From positions 1 through 40,012 of IMG/VR virus record IMGVR_UViG_3300049617_000031: a DNA stretch of 40,012 bases; one strand, given 5' to 3'. The DNA is from a virus. Each line of letters opens with the position of its first letter. Positions within the stretch are counted from its first letter, which is position 1. Position numbers and translations under genes: made by a program. Positions 8,510 through 17,960 of this stretch are shown piece after piece. The notes beneath the pieces were generated by a model, which was not told the DNA's origin, made no database searches, and saw only the letters and a program-made list of their open reading frames with translations.

Positions 8510-8838
8510 GTCACCTCACTATTAGTTATCGCACCAGAGCGCTCGCTATCCGGCAGCCCGCGATAAGACTCCGGCATGCCGTTCAAGAACAGGTTAAGGA
8601 TCACGGCGTTGACCACGGCGCGTATGGTGTGCATCTGCTTGCCGTCGAAATCTACAATATCGCCGAGTGCGTGAAAAGTTGTGCAGCCCGGCGTAATCAG
8701 CTCCACAACACCCTCAAGTACGATGACGTTGTGCGCGGTCTCTTCATCGTGAGAGTGCGTAGGCAAGGCGTCACCTGCCTGCATCTTGTAGAGGATGCCG
8801 AATATTTTTCCAGATTGGTACCAGTGGTATTTAATCAT
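8506..8838 (-). CDS. Cupin-fold small protein
   Basis: 110 residues. Residues 22-43 (GDALPTHSHDEETAHNVIVL, then EG) fit the first cupin motif with metal-ligand candidates His28, His30 and Glu32/Glu33. His70 in GKQMHTIRA fits the second motif. Cupins of this size bind a metal or small sugar and can be isomerases, epimerases or structural proteins. It lies between the Gly-rich tail-tip gene and the lysis genes, overlapping both neighbours by four bases. A role in modifying or stabilising a tail appendage, or in host-polysaccharide chemistry, is possible but only inferred. Confidence 0.65.
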   Translation of the reverse strand: MIKYHWYQSGKIFGILYKMQAGDALPTHSHDEETAHNVIVLEGVVELITPGCTTFHALGDIVDFDGKQMHTIRAVVNAVILNLFLNGMPESYRGLPDSERSGAITNSEVT

Positions 8839-9410
8839 GTGTAGTAGAACGCAATACCGCCGACCGCGCCGTTAGTCTTGCCAGCGTTAACAGCACCTAC
8901 CCCGCCGTGACCGCCGTTAGTGCCGAGGTTGGCGTTAACTCCCGCGACGGCCGCTCCGCCCATTCCGCCAAGCGATGTGTCAGTGCCTCCGGCGCCGCCG
9001 GTCGTGTTCGCAACGGTGCCGCCGCCGGCCGTACCGCCCGCTCCGCCTCTTCCGCTGGGGGCGTTACCGCCCACCGTGCCGCCATTGGCGGTCATGGTCG
9101 TAATGGTTTGCGTGCCGCTTGACACAGTCGAGTTTGCGCCGTTTGCCGCACCCACCGTATAACTGAGGGTCTTGCCGCCAACGACAGGTAGCGAAGTTCG
9201 GCAGTAACCACCTGCGCCCCCTCCTCCACCGCCAAGCGATGCGCATCCGGTGCCAGTCCCGTTGCCGCCTGCATTCGACGGACCCCAGACCTCAACTACG
9301 ACGTTCTGCGCCCCGGCCGGAACGGTCTCGGTGAACGTGCCCGCCGTAGTATGGGTGACGAGGGTGGGTGCTATCCCCGCCCCGCTCAGTAACATTTGCT
9401 GGATCCCCAT
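8835..9410 (-). CDS. Glycine-rich tail appendage / fibre-tip protein
   Basis: 191 residues starting at the ATG that overlaps the previous stop as TAATG. After a short N-terminus (MGIQQMLLSGAGIAP) comes a beta segment with FTETVPAGAQNVVVEVWG, a Gly-rich-domain start seen in many phage fibre tips. About 120 residues with runs such as GGGGGGAGG, NGGHGGVGAV and NTTGGAGGTD follow. Such Gly-rich segments can form polyglycine-helix bundles used in receptor recognition. It follows the 328-residue fibre-like gene, so the two may form one appendage. The family assignment is from composition and context. Confidence 0.6.
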   Translation of the reverse strand: MGIQQMLLSGAGIAPTLVTHTTAGTFTETVPAGAQNVVVEVWGPSNAGGNGTGTGCASLGGGGGGAGGYCRTSLPVVGGKTLSYTVGAANGANSTVSSGTQTITTMTANGGTVGGNAPSGRGGAGGTAGGGTVANTTGGAGGTDTSLGGMGGAAVAGVNANLGTNGGHGGVGAVNAGKTNGAVGGIAFYYT

Positions 9411-10396
9411 TAGGTGAGCCCCGCCCCAGAAATCACCCAAGCGGTTGTGGTAAATTTCAGTGCCGTGGCAACCCCTACTAGACCCAATGTTCTTGGGCCA
9501 GTAGCCCCTGAATTTCCCCAGTACAAGGTGTCTGAATTAATCGCTATCGTCGCAATGCCCGAACCTGAATTGACGAAAGTGATGGCGGTACCTATTGGGT
9601 ACGCCACAGACACATTCGCTGCAATAGTGAAGGTTTTTGCCGTAGTGCCGCCCATGTAAATGTGCTTGTTCGCGTCTGCAAGCACCGTAGTGTACGTCGT
9701 GCCTGCTTGACTGTTCTGCGGAATTCCCGCATAGACGGGGCTGAGCGAACCAGCACCGTTATTGATGTTCAGGTTGCCGTTCGCGTCGAAATATCCGATA
9801 CGAGCTGCGCTGTTCTGATTGGCGAAGTTAATGAGGCCGGCGGAGCGAATACCTATATCGTTCGCTGAGTCTCCGGTGACGATACCGCTGGCGGCTCCAG
9901 AAGCGCCAATGTACGAAGAAGCTGCCGAAGCGTTCGGAGTGAATTGCAGATATGTGCTGTTATTCGCGTCGGCGGACAGGTTAAGATCGGCGGCCCCGCC
10001 CGTCACATTGATCTTGAAGGCGATCCCGCCCGCTGAATACGTAGTCGTCACCGCACCGTTTGCGGCGACGGTAAGCGCCTGTGAACCGGATGAGTTGTTA
10101 ACAACCAGTCCGTTCTGGCCGGGAGCTGTGTTAACAGTGAGTGATACTTGACCCGCGGTAGAGTTTATCACGACAGGTGCCGTCAATGCGCCGGACCCGC
10201 TGTACGTGATTGTAGCGTACGGGCTGGAGATGTTGCCGGAGACCGTGATACCGCCAGCCCCGACGGCGTTCCGCACGTCCGCGCCCTTCAGCATGTTGTT
10301 GATAAAGCCGCGGAACCAGGACGCGGACCACTCATCCGGTATCGACAGCGCGGTCGTGCTCGACAGCCCTGGCTTCGACTTAAGCGTGATCGTCAC
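9410..10396 (-). CDS. Tail fibre-like structural protein
   Basis: 328 residues from a GTG start two bases after the gp10-like stop. The N-terminal 45 residues (SIPDEWSASWFRGFINNMLK) are helical and may attach to the tail. The rest is rich in Ala, Gly, Ser, Asn and Thr with alternating beta-like patterns, as in trimeric fibre shafts, and the final 100 residues (YTTVLADANKHIYMGG onward) look like a compact beta domain. No intramolecular chaperone or enzyme motif is seen. It sits between the tail-hub gene and the Gly-rich tip gene. Confidence 0.55.
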   Translation of the reverse strand: MTITLKSKPGLSSTTALSIPDEWSASWFRGFINNMLKGADVRNAVGAGGITVSGNISSPYATITYSGSGALTAPVVINSTAGQVSLTVNTAPGQNGLVVNNSSGSQALTVAANGAVTTTYSAGGIAFKINVTGGAADLNLSADANNSTYLQFTPNASAASSYIGASGAASGIVTGDSANDIGIRSAGLINFANQNSAARIGYFDANGNLNINNGAGSLSPVYAGIPQNSQAGTTYTTVLADANKHIYMGGTTAKTFTIAANVSVAYPIGTAITFVNSGSGIATIAINSDTLYWGNSGATGPRTLGLVGVATALKFTTTAWVISGAGLT

Positions 10397-10397
10397 G

Positions 10398-11942
10398 TTA
10401 CCACTTGCACGGCTCGACCCACGCGGTCACGTCGACCGCGAACGTCGGGGACGCGTCCGTCACACGGAACTGCATCACCAAGCTGTAGTGCTGGCCCAAG
10501 TTCCACCAGATCGCGCGGTTCCCTGTGTCGCCCGGGACACCGAGCGTCTGCGAGTCGTCAACCGCCGCGTTGAACGTCTCGCCCCAGTTGCCCGAGAGCA
10601 GCAAGCTGATGCGGGGCGCGACGGCGGGCGTCGGCCCCTGGCCGGCGGTCACCACCGCCTCGACACGGCGCACGATGACGCGGTTGTTGTTGTTGTACAG
10701 CGGTTGCGTCGTGAACGCGCACACCACGGGCGCGGCCGCGTTCCCGAACTCGGTCTGGACGGTGTCGTCCAAGAACCCGATGGTGCCCGTCTCTGAGTCA
10801 CCGATCAGCTGCTTCCCGAACGCGTTCAGGTACGACAGGCCGCGGTACTGGATCTCCTGCCCGTCGAGGACCGACACCAGGTCGAACCACTGCTGCGTCA
10901 CGCAGTCGTAGACGAGCGTCCGCTCCATCAGCGGTATCGTGAGAATATAGAACGGGTGACCGTTCCAGGTCGGGCTGCCCGCGGGCGAGGACAGGGCGTA
11001 GGTTCCGGTCAGCAGCCCAAGCTTCTCCGCGTTCGACAGCACCGCCTCGACGCCGGCCGTCGATATGCGTTCGGGCGTCTGGCCGTTGCGACGGCGCACG
11101 GTGAGGTCGTTGGCGACCCACATCACCGAGTTGTCCTGCAGCGCGATGCTGTAGGGGCAGTTGGGGTACACGCCGTACGGCATATAGGTGTCGGACGCTG
11201 AACTGAAGGGCGTGCCGGTCGGGTTGCCGGTGTTCACGTAGCCTTCAGATGAGCGCGATCCGAACATCAAAATTTCGCGGTGGTCGACGCACATCCCGTA
11301 GAACGGGTCGGTGCCAAACTGCCTAGAGAACGACGCAGCGGTGGTGAAGGTGATCTGCGCGTTGCCAGAAACCTGCCGACCGTCGTCGTTGAAGAACGTG
11401 TACGAACCGTTGCCGTTGTTATTGTTCGCCAGGAACACGATGTAGCTGTCGACGAACCAGCAGTCGATGGCGCCGCCCAGAGCTAAAAAGAACGAACTGG
11501 TGAGCTGCTGCACACCCCCACCGCCCGCGAACGGGGTGTAGGTGAAGCAGACGTCCGTCCCCGGCACCAGGATCACCAGGCACGCGCCGTTGTCCGTCAT
11601 CCGAACGAAGCTGCTGCCGATGATGCCGCTGGCCGATCCCGGCACCGGCGTGAACGCACCCGCCGCGCTCAGCGTATATAGGTCGAAACCGACCACCGCG
11701 TACACGACGCCGGCCATCTCCCAAATCCCGCGTATCGGGTTCGTTAGGCCAACGGGTGTGAAGTTCGAGAGCCCCGGCCACCGGCGGAGTACCGCCGGCT
11801 GCTGGTCCTTGATGTCGTCAGGCTGCGTCTGCTGCGCCGGCTCCGGGTAGCACCCGATCAACCGCTTCGAGCTGGCGCGCAAGTCGGCCAGCTGGTACGA
11901 GGCAATCGGGAGCGGTATCGAGGTCTGCTGCGCGCGGCCCAT
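10398..11942 (-). CDS. P22 gp10-like head-completion / tail hub protein
   Basis: 514 residues beginning MGRAQQTSIPLPIASYQLAD, followed by RLIGCYPEPAQQ and repeated beta-strand blades such as GIWEMAGVVYAVVGFDLYTL and ALQDNSVMWVANDL. This beta-propeller-like pattern and the sentence N-Y-P-x-P near the start match the family of P22 gp10 packaged-DNA stabilisation proteins, which close the portal channel after DNA packaging. P22 gp10 is 472 residues, so length is close. The gp4-like gene lies immediately upstream, three bases away, the expected order. Confidence 0.75.
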   Translation of the reverse strand: MGRAQQTSIPLPIASYQLADLRASSKRLIGCYPEPAQQTQPDDIKDQQPAVLRRWPGLSNFTPVGLTNPIRGIWEMAGVVYAVVGFDLYTLSAAGAFTPVPGSASGIIGSSFVRMTDNGACLVILVPGTDVCFTYTPFAGGGGVQQLTSSFFLALGGAIDCWFVDSYIVFLANNNNGNGSYTFFNDDGRQVSGNAQITFTTAASFSRQFGTDPFYGMCVDHREILMFGSRSSEGYVNTGNPTGTPFSSASDTYMPYGVYPNCPYSIALQDNSVMWVANDLTVRRRNGQTPERISTAGVEAVLSNAEKLGLLTGTYALSSPAGSPTWNGHPFYILTIPLMERTLVYDCVTQQWFDLVSVLDGQEIQYRGLSYLNAFGKQLIGDSETGTIGFLDDTVQTEFGNAAAPVVCAFTTQPLYNNNNRVIVRRVEAVVTAGQGPTPAVAPRISLLLSGNWGETFNAAVDDSQTLGVPGDTGNRAIWWNLGQHYSLVMQFRVTDASPTFAVDVTAWVEPCKW

Positions 11943-11945
11943 GCT

Positions 11946-12383
11946 CTACAGGCCCCAGCCAGGGCCTCCCCACGGGCCGCCTTGGCTGCGCGACAACTCC
12001 CCGAGGTCGCACTCGGTGTACTTCAGGTACCGCTTCGTGAGCCGGCGCATGGCCTGGAAAATCATGGCTCCCAGGTCGAACCCGTTCAGCGGGTCCGGGG
12101 ACGGCTCAATCGTGATGCCGTAGCGGGGGGCGATCCAACCCGCCAGGCAGTACTTCACGTCGCCGATGTCTTCGTCTCTGAGGGGCGCGTTGCTGTTCAG
12201 CTGCGCGGTAGTCTGCGGGTACCAACCGATGTTGCCCCAACCGTCACGCATCTGCGTGAGCATGTTGTCGTTCAGGATCGTCAAACCGTTCGCGGTCTGC
12301 GTCGGCGTGGGTTGCTTCCCCTCGCGGACAACGCCGACAATCTGGAACGCTTCGGTTATGATCGCCTGGTTGGTCTGAGCCAC
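11946..12383 (-). CDS. P22 gp4-like tail accessory / head-to-tail connector
   Basis: 145 residues from a GTG with a GAGAGG ribosome binding site four bases upstream. The helical N-terminus (ITEAFQIVGVVREGKQPTPT, then NGLTILNDNMLTQM) and the central AGWIAPRYGITIEPS segment are like gp4-type head-completion proteins. The C-terminus is Gly/Pro-rich (QGGPWGGPGWGL). P22 gp4 is about 166 residues. It would bind the portal and receive gp10; P22 gp4 also has muramidase activity, but I see no catalytic residues that prove this here. Confidence 0.7.
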   Translation of the reverse strand: MAQTNQAIITEAFQIVGVVREGKQPTPTQTANGLTILNDNMLTQMRDGWGNIGWYPQTTAQLNSNAPLRDEDIGDVKYCLAGWIAPRYGITIEPSPDPLNGFDLGAMIFQAMRRLTKRYLKYTECDLGELSRSQGGPWGGPGWGL

Positions 12384-12495
12384 GTCGCCTCTCTGTTGAA
12401 TTCAGTGCGGTCTCTCCCAGCTGCCACGTCTAACTTAAACAGGAGGACGTTCTCCGTTGGCGCCTACCGGGTGAGGGCGGCGGCGCTTTTTCTTC

Positions 12496-12909
12496 TTACT
12501 GCACGCGGATCCAAGAGCGCGGGTTCACCGCTGCACCGCTGGCCGGCTGGAAACCGTTCAGCGTGTAGCGGTACCGGAGAGTTCCGGTCGCGCCTCCGGC
12601 GGTGGTGGTCGCCGCCGGGGTGAGGGCCGTAGGCGTGCCGAGGACGCCGTTGACGATAACGTCGCCAGTGTTCGCCACCACCGAAAAACCCGTGAGGGTT
12701 TGTGTGGTGGTGATCTCAGACAGCGCACCGTCCACCGGATTCAGCGGCAAGTTGACCGTGATACCGGCCGTTGCGCCGGTGGGGTTCAGGATCAGTTGCC
12801 CCGTCTGCATTGTGATGGTCGAGTTCGCCACCAGCGTAGCGCCGGCGTAAAAATCGAACGGAATGCCGACGACGTCACCGTGCCCATATCCAATTTGGTA
12901 GTTAGTCAT
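12496..12909 (-). CDS. Small structural protein after coat, possible decoration protein
   Basis: 137 residues beginning MTNYQIGYGHGDVVGIPFDF, rich in Thr, Ala, Gly and Val with alternating beta pattern and few charges. This composition is typical of head fibres or decoration proteins. It follows the coat gene by 18 bases and precedes the gp4-like gene by a 112-base gap, where I see no gene. It is not similar to an enzyme family I know. Role inferred from position. Confidence 0.55.
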   Translation of the reverse strand: MTNYQIGYGHGDVVGIPFDFYAGATLVANSTITMQTGQLILNPTGATAGITVNLPLNPVDGALSEITTTQTLTGFSVVANTGDVIVNGVLGTPTALTPAATTTAGGATGTLRYRYTLNGFQPASGAAVNPRSWIRVQ

Positions 12910-12927
12910 TTTCTATATTCCTATGGG

Positions 12928-14211
12928 TTAGGCAGCCGACGCGACTTCGATGTTCCGCACGGCCAGCTCGGGGTAAGCGAGCACGGCGCCGACAATCGAA
13001 TCGAGGCGAGCCGGGAGCACGTCGTTAGACGGGTCCCACTGTTGCGCGAAGCGGATGTTGTACCCTTCGAACGCTTCCGCAGCCGTCATCTTGACGAGGG
13101 GGCTGAGGTCGAGCATCGGGGGGTTTGCAAACACAATCGCATCCCGGTACCAGCCGAGGGACTGCTTGATCAACGCGCCATTCAAGGAAGAGATCGCGGC
13201 AGCGCCACTCTGGCCGAAGACGCTTATTGCGGCACCCGCGGCAGGGACGTTGTCCACGTTCTGGTACGCGCCACCAGTGATGATGCCCGGCGCGATTGGA
13301 ATCGCGATAGCGCCGGCGGTGTCGCTGATGGTTGAGGTCACAACGAACTGCTTCGGACGGCCCAGCGACGCCTTCGTCTCAGGGTCGACCTCATTCACGC
13401 CAGCGATGCTGATCACGTCGCCGGCGTTCAAGGTCGTGAGACCCGCGGCCCAGCCGTTCGTGTTCAGCGTGAAGGTGGAAACGAACGCGTTACCGGCGCC
13501 CGGGTTCGACTGACCAGCGCCGTTGACGGCCGGAGCCGACGTGGTACTGAACGTGCCGATGACGTGCGTCGGAAGCTTCGTGTTACGAAAGCAAACGTAG
13601 CCAGCAGCCTTGTCCGCGATGACGCCTTCCAGCCACTGGTCAGAAACTGTCGACTCGGGGCTGAACAGGCCTTTGTTATCACGAACGAAGTAGCGCGACG
13701 TTTGCGGCGTGGCCGTGAACGTGCGACGGTCGTCTTCCGGCGCCAAAGCTTCCGTCAGGTACTGCTCGTTCTGGAGCAGCTGGTCGTAGGTTGCCGTGGT
13801 GTTGAAGGCGCCCGTGAACTTCGGGACGTTGTTGACTTGACCAGTGGTGAAGTTCTCAATGCCGGCCGCAAGGCGCGCCATTGCGGGTTCGAGCACCTGT
13901 TCTTCGAAGTTGTTCAGCAACATCGCGCGCTCCACCGAAGTGAAGTTGATGTCGACGCCGAGCTGCTGGTTGACCAGCAACGTGGCAAAACGCTGAACGC
14001 TGTTTTGCGCATTCATCTGCGGACCGGTACGGAGCGTGTACTGGAACGGCAGACGGATTGAGAGTTGTTGACCCAAAATTACCCCGTTGATGGGGCCGGG
14101 CAGCAAGCTCTGATAGTCGCGGTTCGTGCGACCCGTGAAGTTGCTCTTGGCGTGCAGCAAGACGAGAGCCTTGCGGGCGACCCATTGAGCGGTGATGAGT
14201 GAGTTAGCCAT
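12928..14211 (-). CDS. Major capsid protein, P22 gp5-like
   Basis: 427 residues, almost exactly the size of P22 coat (430). It starts MANSLITAQWVARKALVLLH, and the N-terminal arm continues with GRTNRDYQSLLPGPINGVIL and the QLSIRLPFQY segment, the pattern I know for P22-type coat proteins. A later region (FTLNTNGWAAGLTTLNAGDV and ISIAGVNEVDPET) resembles the inserted I-domain of this family. The AAAGGA site three bases before ATG supports the start. It lies downstream of the scaffold gene, as expected for procapsid assembly. Confidence 0.85.
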   Translation of the reverse strand: MANSLITAQWVARKALVLLHAKSNFTGRTNRDYQSLLPGPINGVILGQQLSIRLPFQYTLRTGPQMNAQNSVQRFATLLVNQQLGVDINFTSVERAMLLNNFEEQVLEPAMARLAAGIENFTTGQVNNVPKFTGAFNTTATYDQLLQNEQYLTEALAPEDDRRTFTATPQTSRYFVRDNKGLFSPESTVSDQWLEGVIADKAAGYVCFRNTKLPTHVIGTFSTTSAPAVNGAGQSNPGAGNAFVSTFTLNTNGWAAGLTTLNAGDVISIAGVNEVDPETKASLGRPKQFVVTSTISDTAGAIAIPIAPGIITGGAYQNVDNVPAAGAAISVFGQSGAAAISSLNGALIKQSLGWYRDAIVFANPPMLDLSPLVKMTAAEAFEGYNIRFAQQWDPSNDVLPARLDSIVGAVLAYPELAVRNIEVASAA

Positions 14212-14232
14212 GTATCCTTTCCGATTCTGTTT

Positions 14233-15441
14233 TTAGTTCAGTCCGCGTAACCTGCGTGCGTTTTCGCGGATGGACTGTTTGCTTCCTCTGTGCCGACGAG
14301 CGAACTCTTCCATCGACATGTTAGGGTCGACGATATCGCGCTCGCCCGGCCGTCCGCCGGCCCGTGTGGGTGTGGGGGGAGGAGGCGCCTTGGTGATGGA
14401 CTTCTTTTGCCCTGTTTGCGCATCGGGCTTGGAACTGTTCTGCTTGGACGCTGAAGTGTTTTCCGACTCGATCTTCGCGATCATCTTCCCGATAGTGATA
14501 AGCTGCTGGGCCGGGGACTGCTTCGCCGTTCGAATGGCTAGCGCGGTATCCTTCCCAAACTCATACAAAATGCGGGCGACGTGCTCTGACTGAGCCACTG
14601 CGATCCCTGCGTCTGGCGCTAGCTGGTTCGCAGCCAGCACCGGGTTCTCCGTCACGACCTTCTTGTAATCAGGGTTCGCTTTCGCAAACTTCTCGATCCG
14701 ATCTTCGACCACCGCGCGGCGCCGCGCCGCTTCATCTGCGACGGTCGCCTCGCGAAGTATCTCGCGAGCAGCGATCTTGGCCTGATCTCGTGACCACTTC
14801 TGCATCTTGGCCCGATATTTGTCGTTGTCGAAGGCGATATCCGGGTCGGCAAGATCCGGCATCGGCTCGTCTTCAACAACAGGAGGAGCAGCGGCAGATG
14901 CGGCCTGGGTCTCGGTGGGTTTTCCACCGTTCTTCAGCCGCTCCAACTCCGCCAGCGCGTCTTTGAGTTGGGTCTGCATGTGCTTGCCAAATATCTTTGT
15001 ACCTTCCAGCAGATCGTTCAGTTCGACTATGCGTTCCTCAGCAGACCCTTTCTTCGGGGCCGGTCGCGCGGCGGGCGCCTCTTCGTCCACCTCTTCGCCG
15101 GTCAAGTCCGTATTGGGATCCGATTCGCCGCTGAGTTCGGCGGTTGCGGTGGACGGGTCCGCGTCGTCGTCCGAAGTCCCCTCACCCGAATCGGTCGGGT
15201 CGCCGAGTGCGCCGTCTTCGTCGACGATGGGGGCATCTTCGTCGACCAACGGTTCCGGTGCTGCGGCTGCAGCTTTGCCACCCGGCGTGGCATCGACATT
15301 TTGGCCCGCGGCGACTGCGGCGACAGCGGCGGCATCGGCGGCACGGGCCGGAGTAGCGCCGCGGAACGGGTTGACCTTGTCGTCGACCTGCTTCTGCGGC
15401 TGCTTCTCGTAGTTCTCTAAATCTTCGCGCGAAAATCCCAT
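14233..15441 (-). CDS. Scaffolding protein
   Basis: 402 residues, highly charged and low in aromatic residues. Residues 40-150 are acidic and Ala-rich (EPLVDEDAPIVDEDG). A coiled-coil stretch follows with EERIVELNDLLEGTK and LKDALAELERLKNGG, then helices with many Arg, Ala and Glu. The C-terminus is basic (ARRHRGSKQSIRENARRLRG), matching the basic helix-loop-helix that binds coat in P22-type scaffolds. It lies between portal and coat. GGAG six bases before the ATG is a strong ribosome binding site. Length is longer than P22 gp8 (303). Confidence 0.75.
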   Translation of the reverse strand: MGFSREDLENYEKQPQKQVDDKVNPFRGATPARAADAAAVAAVAAGQNVDATPGGKAAAAAPEPLVDEDAPIVDEDGALGDPTDSGEGTSDDDADPSTATAELSGESDPNTDLTGEEVDEEAPAARPAPKKGSAEERIVELNDLLEGTKIFGKHMQTQLKDALAELERLKNGGKPTETQAASAAAPPVVEDEPMPDLADPDIAFDNDKYRAKMQKWSRDQAKIAAREILREATVADEAARRRAVVEDRIEKFAKANPDYKKVVTENPVLAANQLAPDAGIAVAQSEHVARILYEFGKDTALAIRTAKQSPAQQLITIGKMIAKIESENTSASKQNSSKPDAQTGQKKSITKAPPPPTPTRAGGRPGERDIVDPNMSMEEFARRHRGSKQSIRENARRLRGLN

Positions 15442-15500
15442 GAATGTCTCCTAGTACACTGCGATGCGCTGCAGCGAGGCGGTCTCACCAGACGTTACAA

Positions 15501-17960
15501 TCAGGCGGCTTTTTTGGCCTTCTTCGGTTTCGCAGCGGCCAGCGCCTTCGCGGCGGCGACCTTCTGCTCGTTCAACTCTTTCGCGTGCTGCACCGCCAGC
15601 GCGTGCTTCTCTCGCTGGCGCGCCATCTCAGCCTCGTGTGCCTGCGCTTCGCGCCGCATCTGCAGCTCGTGCGCCTGCTGCGCGCGGGCGGCTTCGGCGG
15701 CGGCGTCGATACGGGCCTGCGTGTGCGCGTGCAGGTAGTCGTTGGTGTCCTGCGCCTGCGCCTGCTGGTGCTGCTGGGCGGCGTGCGCCATGTCCTGCAG
15801 GTTTCCGACGTGCTTCGCCGCCAGGTCCATCTGTGCCGACTGCGCATCGTTCTGGCGGTCTTTCGCGTCCGCACCGATCTCGTGCGCAAGCTTGATGTTT
15901 GCCAGGTGCTTGCCGGCGACCTCGTAACCGATCTTTTCCTGCTCAATTGGGCTGACCTTTGCGCGCGACTGCGCGATCTGCGCGTCCGCGCTCATCTTTG
16001 CGGTCTTGCCCTGCAGCAGCTGCATTTCCAGTTGCTGCTGTTGCTCCTGCAGCTGCTGCTGCTGGCTTTTCTGTGAGCCGACGCCGGCCGCCTTTTCCTG
16101 CTCGTTCGGCTGGATCAGGCCCTGCTGTATCAGCGGTACGCGGAGCCGGTTCGCCATCTCCTGCGCGTCCGGGGAGTCGATGTTCTTCGCAATAAGGTCT
16201 TGGATCACGGGCGCCGCGCTCGGCATCGCCTCAGCAAACGAGATCAGCGTGTCGAGCGCTTCCTGGCGAGCGGACTGGAAGTTCGGGCCGATGGTGACCT
16301 CGACGTCGTACGCACCCTTCGAGAGGTCGTTAATGATGTCGCCAGTCAGCTCGTGCTCTTTGTTTACCTCGACCATCCTCTCCACACCGTCCTGGCCGAT
16401 GATGCGCTCGACGCGCTCCGAGTCCATGACCGTAGGGATCATGTCTACCATCATCTCCCAGGTCAGCTGCAGAGCGGAGTTGAACCCGTCGATAAACTCA
16501 TAGCTGCCGAGGTCCGAGCGCTTCGTGTGCTGCACGAGCGCCTTGCCGGAGACCCGGTTCATGTCGTCCGCGTTGCCAAGCGCCGGGTCGAAGTAGCCGA
16601 TGGTGGCCTGAATGTCTTGGATCGCCATCTGCGCGAGCGCCATCGCGCCCTGCGGCAGATCGAGCGGCGGCGTGCGGAACGGCATACCGCCTTCCGCGTT
16701 CTTGTCCACATTGTAAGGGAGGTACGGGCGGGAGGCGACGTTCGCCTGGTTCCACTCGTTCTCGTATCCCTTGATCATTGCCTCAGTCACGAGGTACGGT
16801 GCCTTCGGCAGCAGCGCGGCGCGCTCGATGATGTCCGACGCGCGAGAGTTGTAGCTGCGCTGCGAATCTTTGGCATGACGGATCAGTGACTGAAACTTCC
16901 GGCGGCCTTCGATGTTGATGTAGCGGCCGGGGCAGCGGATGACCGGGATCCGCTTCCAATCGTAGTAGTACGGGCCTTCGAGCACGGTCGACCCGTCAAT
17001 CTTTACCCACATGACCTGCCACTTGACGGTCTTGCGGATCATCTTCTCGCCGGTTTTCTTGTTCACGGCGATGCGCGTGACGCCGTTCTTTTCGAACGTG
17101 ACGCCCTTGGCTTCGAGGTGTGCTTCGGTTTTCTTGAGGTTGGCGTCGTACTCGCGCACGCTGCCGTCCGTCATCTTCGCGATCATCTTCTCGCGCGGGA
17201 CGCGCTCGAAGTACTCGGCGATGCGCACCTCTTTGTCCGTGTACCAGCCGTAGCTGTCGCGCGAGACGTTGAGGCTCTGCATGTTTCCGTTCGGGTACAG
17301 GGCCTCGTATACCTCGTCGGAGATGCGCTCCGCGACGATGCAGCGGTTGGCATCCGCCGCGCACGGGTCCGCACACTGCGGATCCCACACCACCGTCTGC
17401 GGGTTCGAGATGTTGATGATGCGCAGTACCTGGTCGAACGCACCCTCGCCGTCGTCCTGCATGTAGGTCGGCATGATGCGCCACGCGCCGAAGCCGCCCG
17501 CGACTGCGAACTTGAACTGCTCTTTGTAGATCTGGTCCGCGCGGCTGGCCTGCTCGATGGAGCGGCACAGCCCACCAAAAATGTCGGCGACCGCTTCGGA
17601 GGCGCCGTCGGACGCGGGTCGCACCTTGCCAGCAGGGCGCGTCTGGCGCATATCGGCGACAACCATGTTCACGGGCTGCAGGCAGCGGTTGAACGTGTAG
17701 CACGGCTTGCCGCGACGGTTCTGCAGGACGACCGGATCCCACTGACCCATCGCCTCTGCGTTGTAAATAAAGTTCAGGTCTTCCGAGTGCATGCGCCGGT
17801 TCTCTTCCCAGGCGCCGACACCGTCGTCATAAAAGTTGCGGATGCGCGAAAGCAGCGCGCCCTCGTCCTCGATCTCAAACCCAGGCGTATCGGGAAGCGT
17901 GCCGGATTGTCCCGGCACGTTTGCAATTAAGTCCCAGTTGTCGCCTGAGTTCCCGCTCAT
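15501..17960 (-). CDS. Portal protein, P22 gp1-like
   Basis: 819 residues, in the range of long P22-type portals (P22 gp1 is 725). The N-terminal third includes YNAEAMGQWDPVVLQNRRGK, CYTFNRCLQPVNMVVADMRQ and TRPAGKVRPASDG, the standard sequence theme of this family. The last 190 residues are Gln/Ala-rich helices (QQQQLQEQQQQLEMQLLQG) that would form the long C-terminal barrel in the capsid. The ATG overlaps the preceding stop as TAATG. It forms the dodecameric ring at one capsid vertex through which DNA is packaged and ejected. Confidence 0.88.
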   Translation of the reverse strand: MSGNSGDNWDLIANVPGQSGTLPDTPGFEIEDEGALLSRIRNFYDDGVGAWEENRRMHSEDLNFIYNAEAMGQWDPVVLQNRRGKPCYTFNRCLQPVNMVVADMRQTRPAGKVRPASDGASEAVADIFGGLCRSIEQASRADQIYKEQFKFAVAGGFGAWRIMPTYMQDDGEGAFDQVLRIINISNPQTVVWDPQCADPCAADANRCIVAERISDEVYEALYPNGNMQSLNVSRDSYGWYTDKEVRIAEYFERVPREKMIAKMTDGSVREYDANLKKTEAHLEAKGVTFEKNGVTRIAVNKKTGEKMIRKTVKWQVMWVKIDGSTVLEGPYYYDWKRIPVIRCPGRYINIEGRRKFQSLIRHAKDSQRSYNSRASDIIERAALLPKAPYLVTEAMIKGYENEWNQANVASRPYLPYNVDKNAEGGMPFRTPPLDLPQGAMALAQMAIQDIQATIGYFDPALGNADDMNRVSGKALVQHTKRSDLGSYEFIDGFNSALQLTWEMMVDMIPTVMDSERVERIIGQDGVERMVEVNKEHELTGDIINDLSKGAYDVEVTIGPNFQSARQEALDTLISFAEAMPSAAPVIQDLIAKNIDSPDAQEMANRLRVPLIQQGLIQPNEQEKAAGVGSQKSQQQQLQEQQQQLEMQLLQGKTAKMSADAQIAQSRAKVSPIEQEKIGYEVAGKHLANIKLAHEIGADAKDRQNDAQSAQMDLAAKHVGNLQDMAHAAQQHQQAQAQDTNDYLHAHTQARIDAAAEAARAQQAHELQMRREAQAHEAEMARQREKHALAVQHAKELNEQKVAAAKALAAAKPKKAKKAA

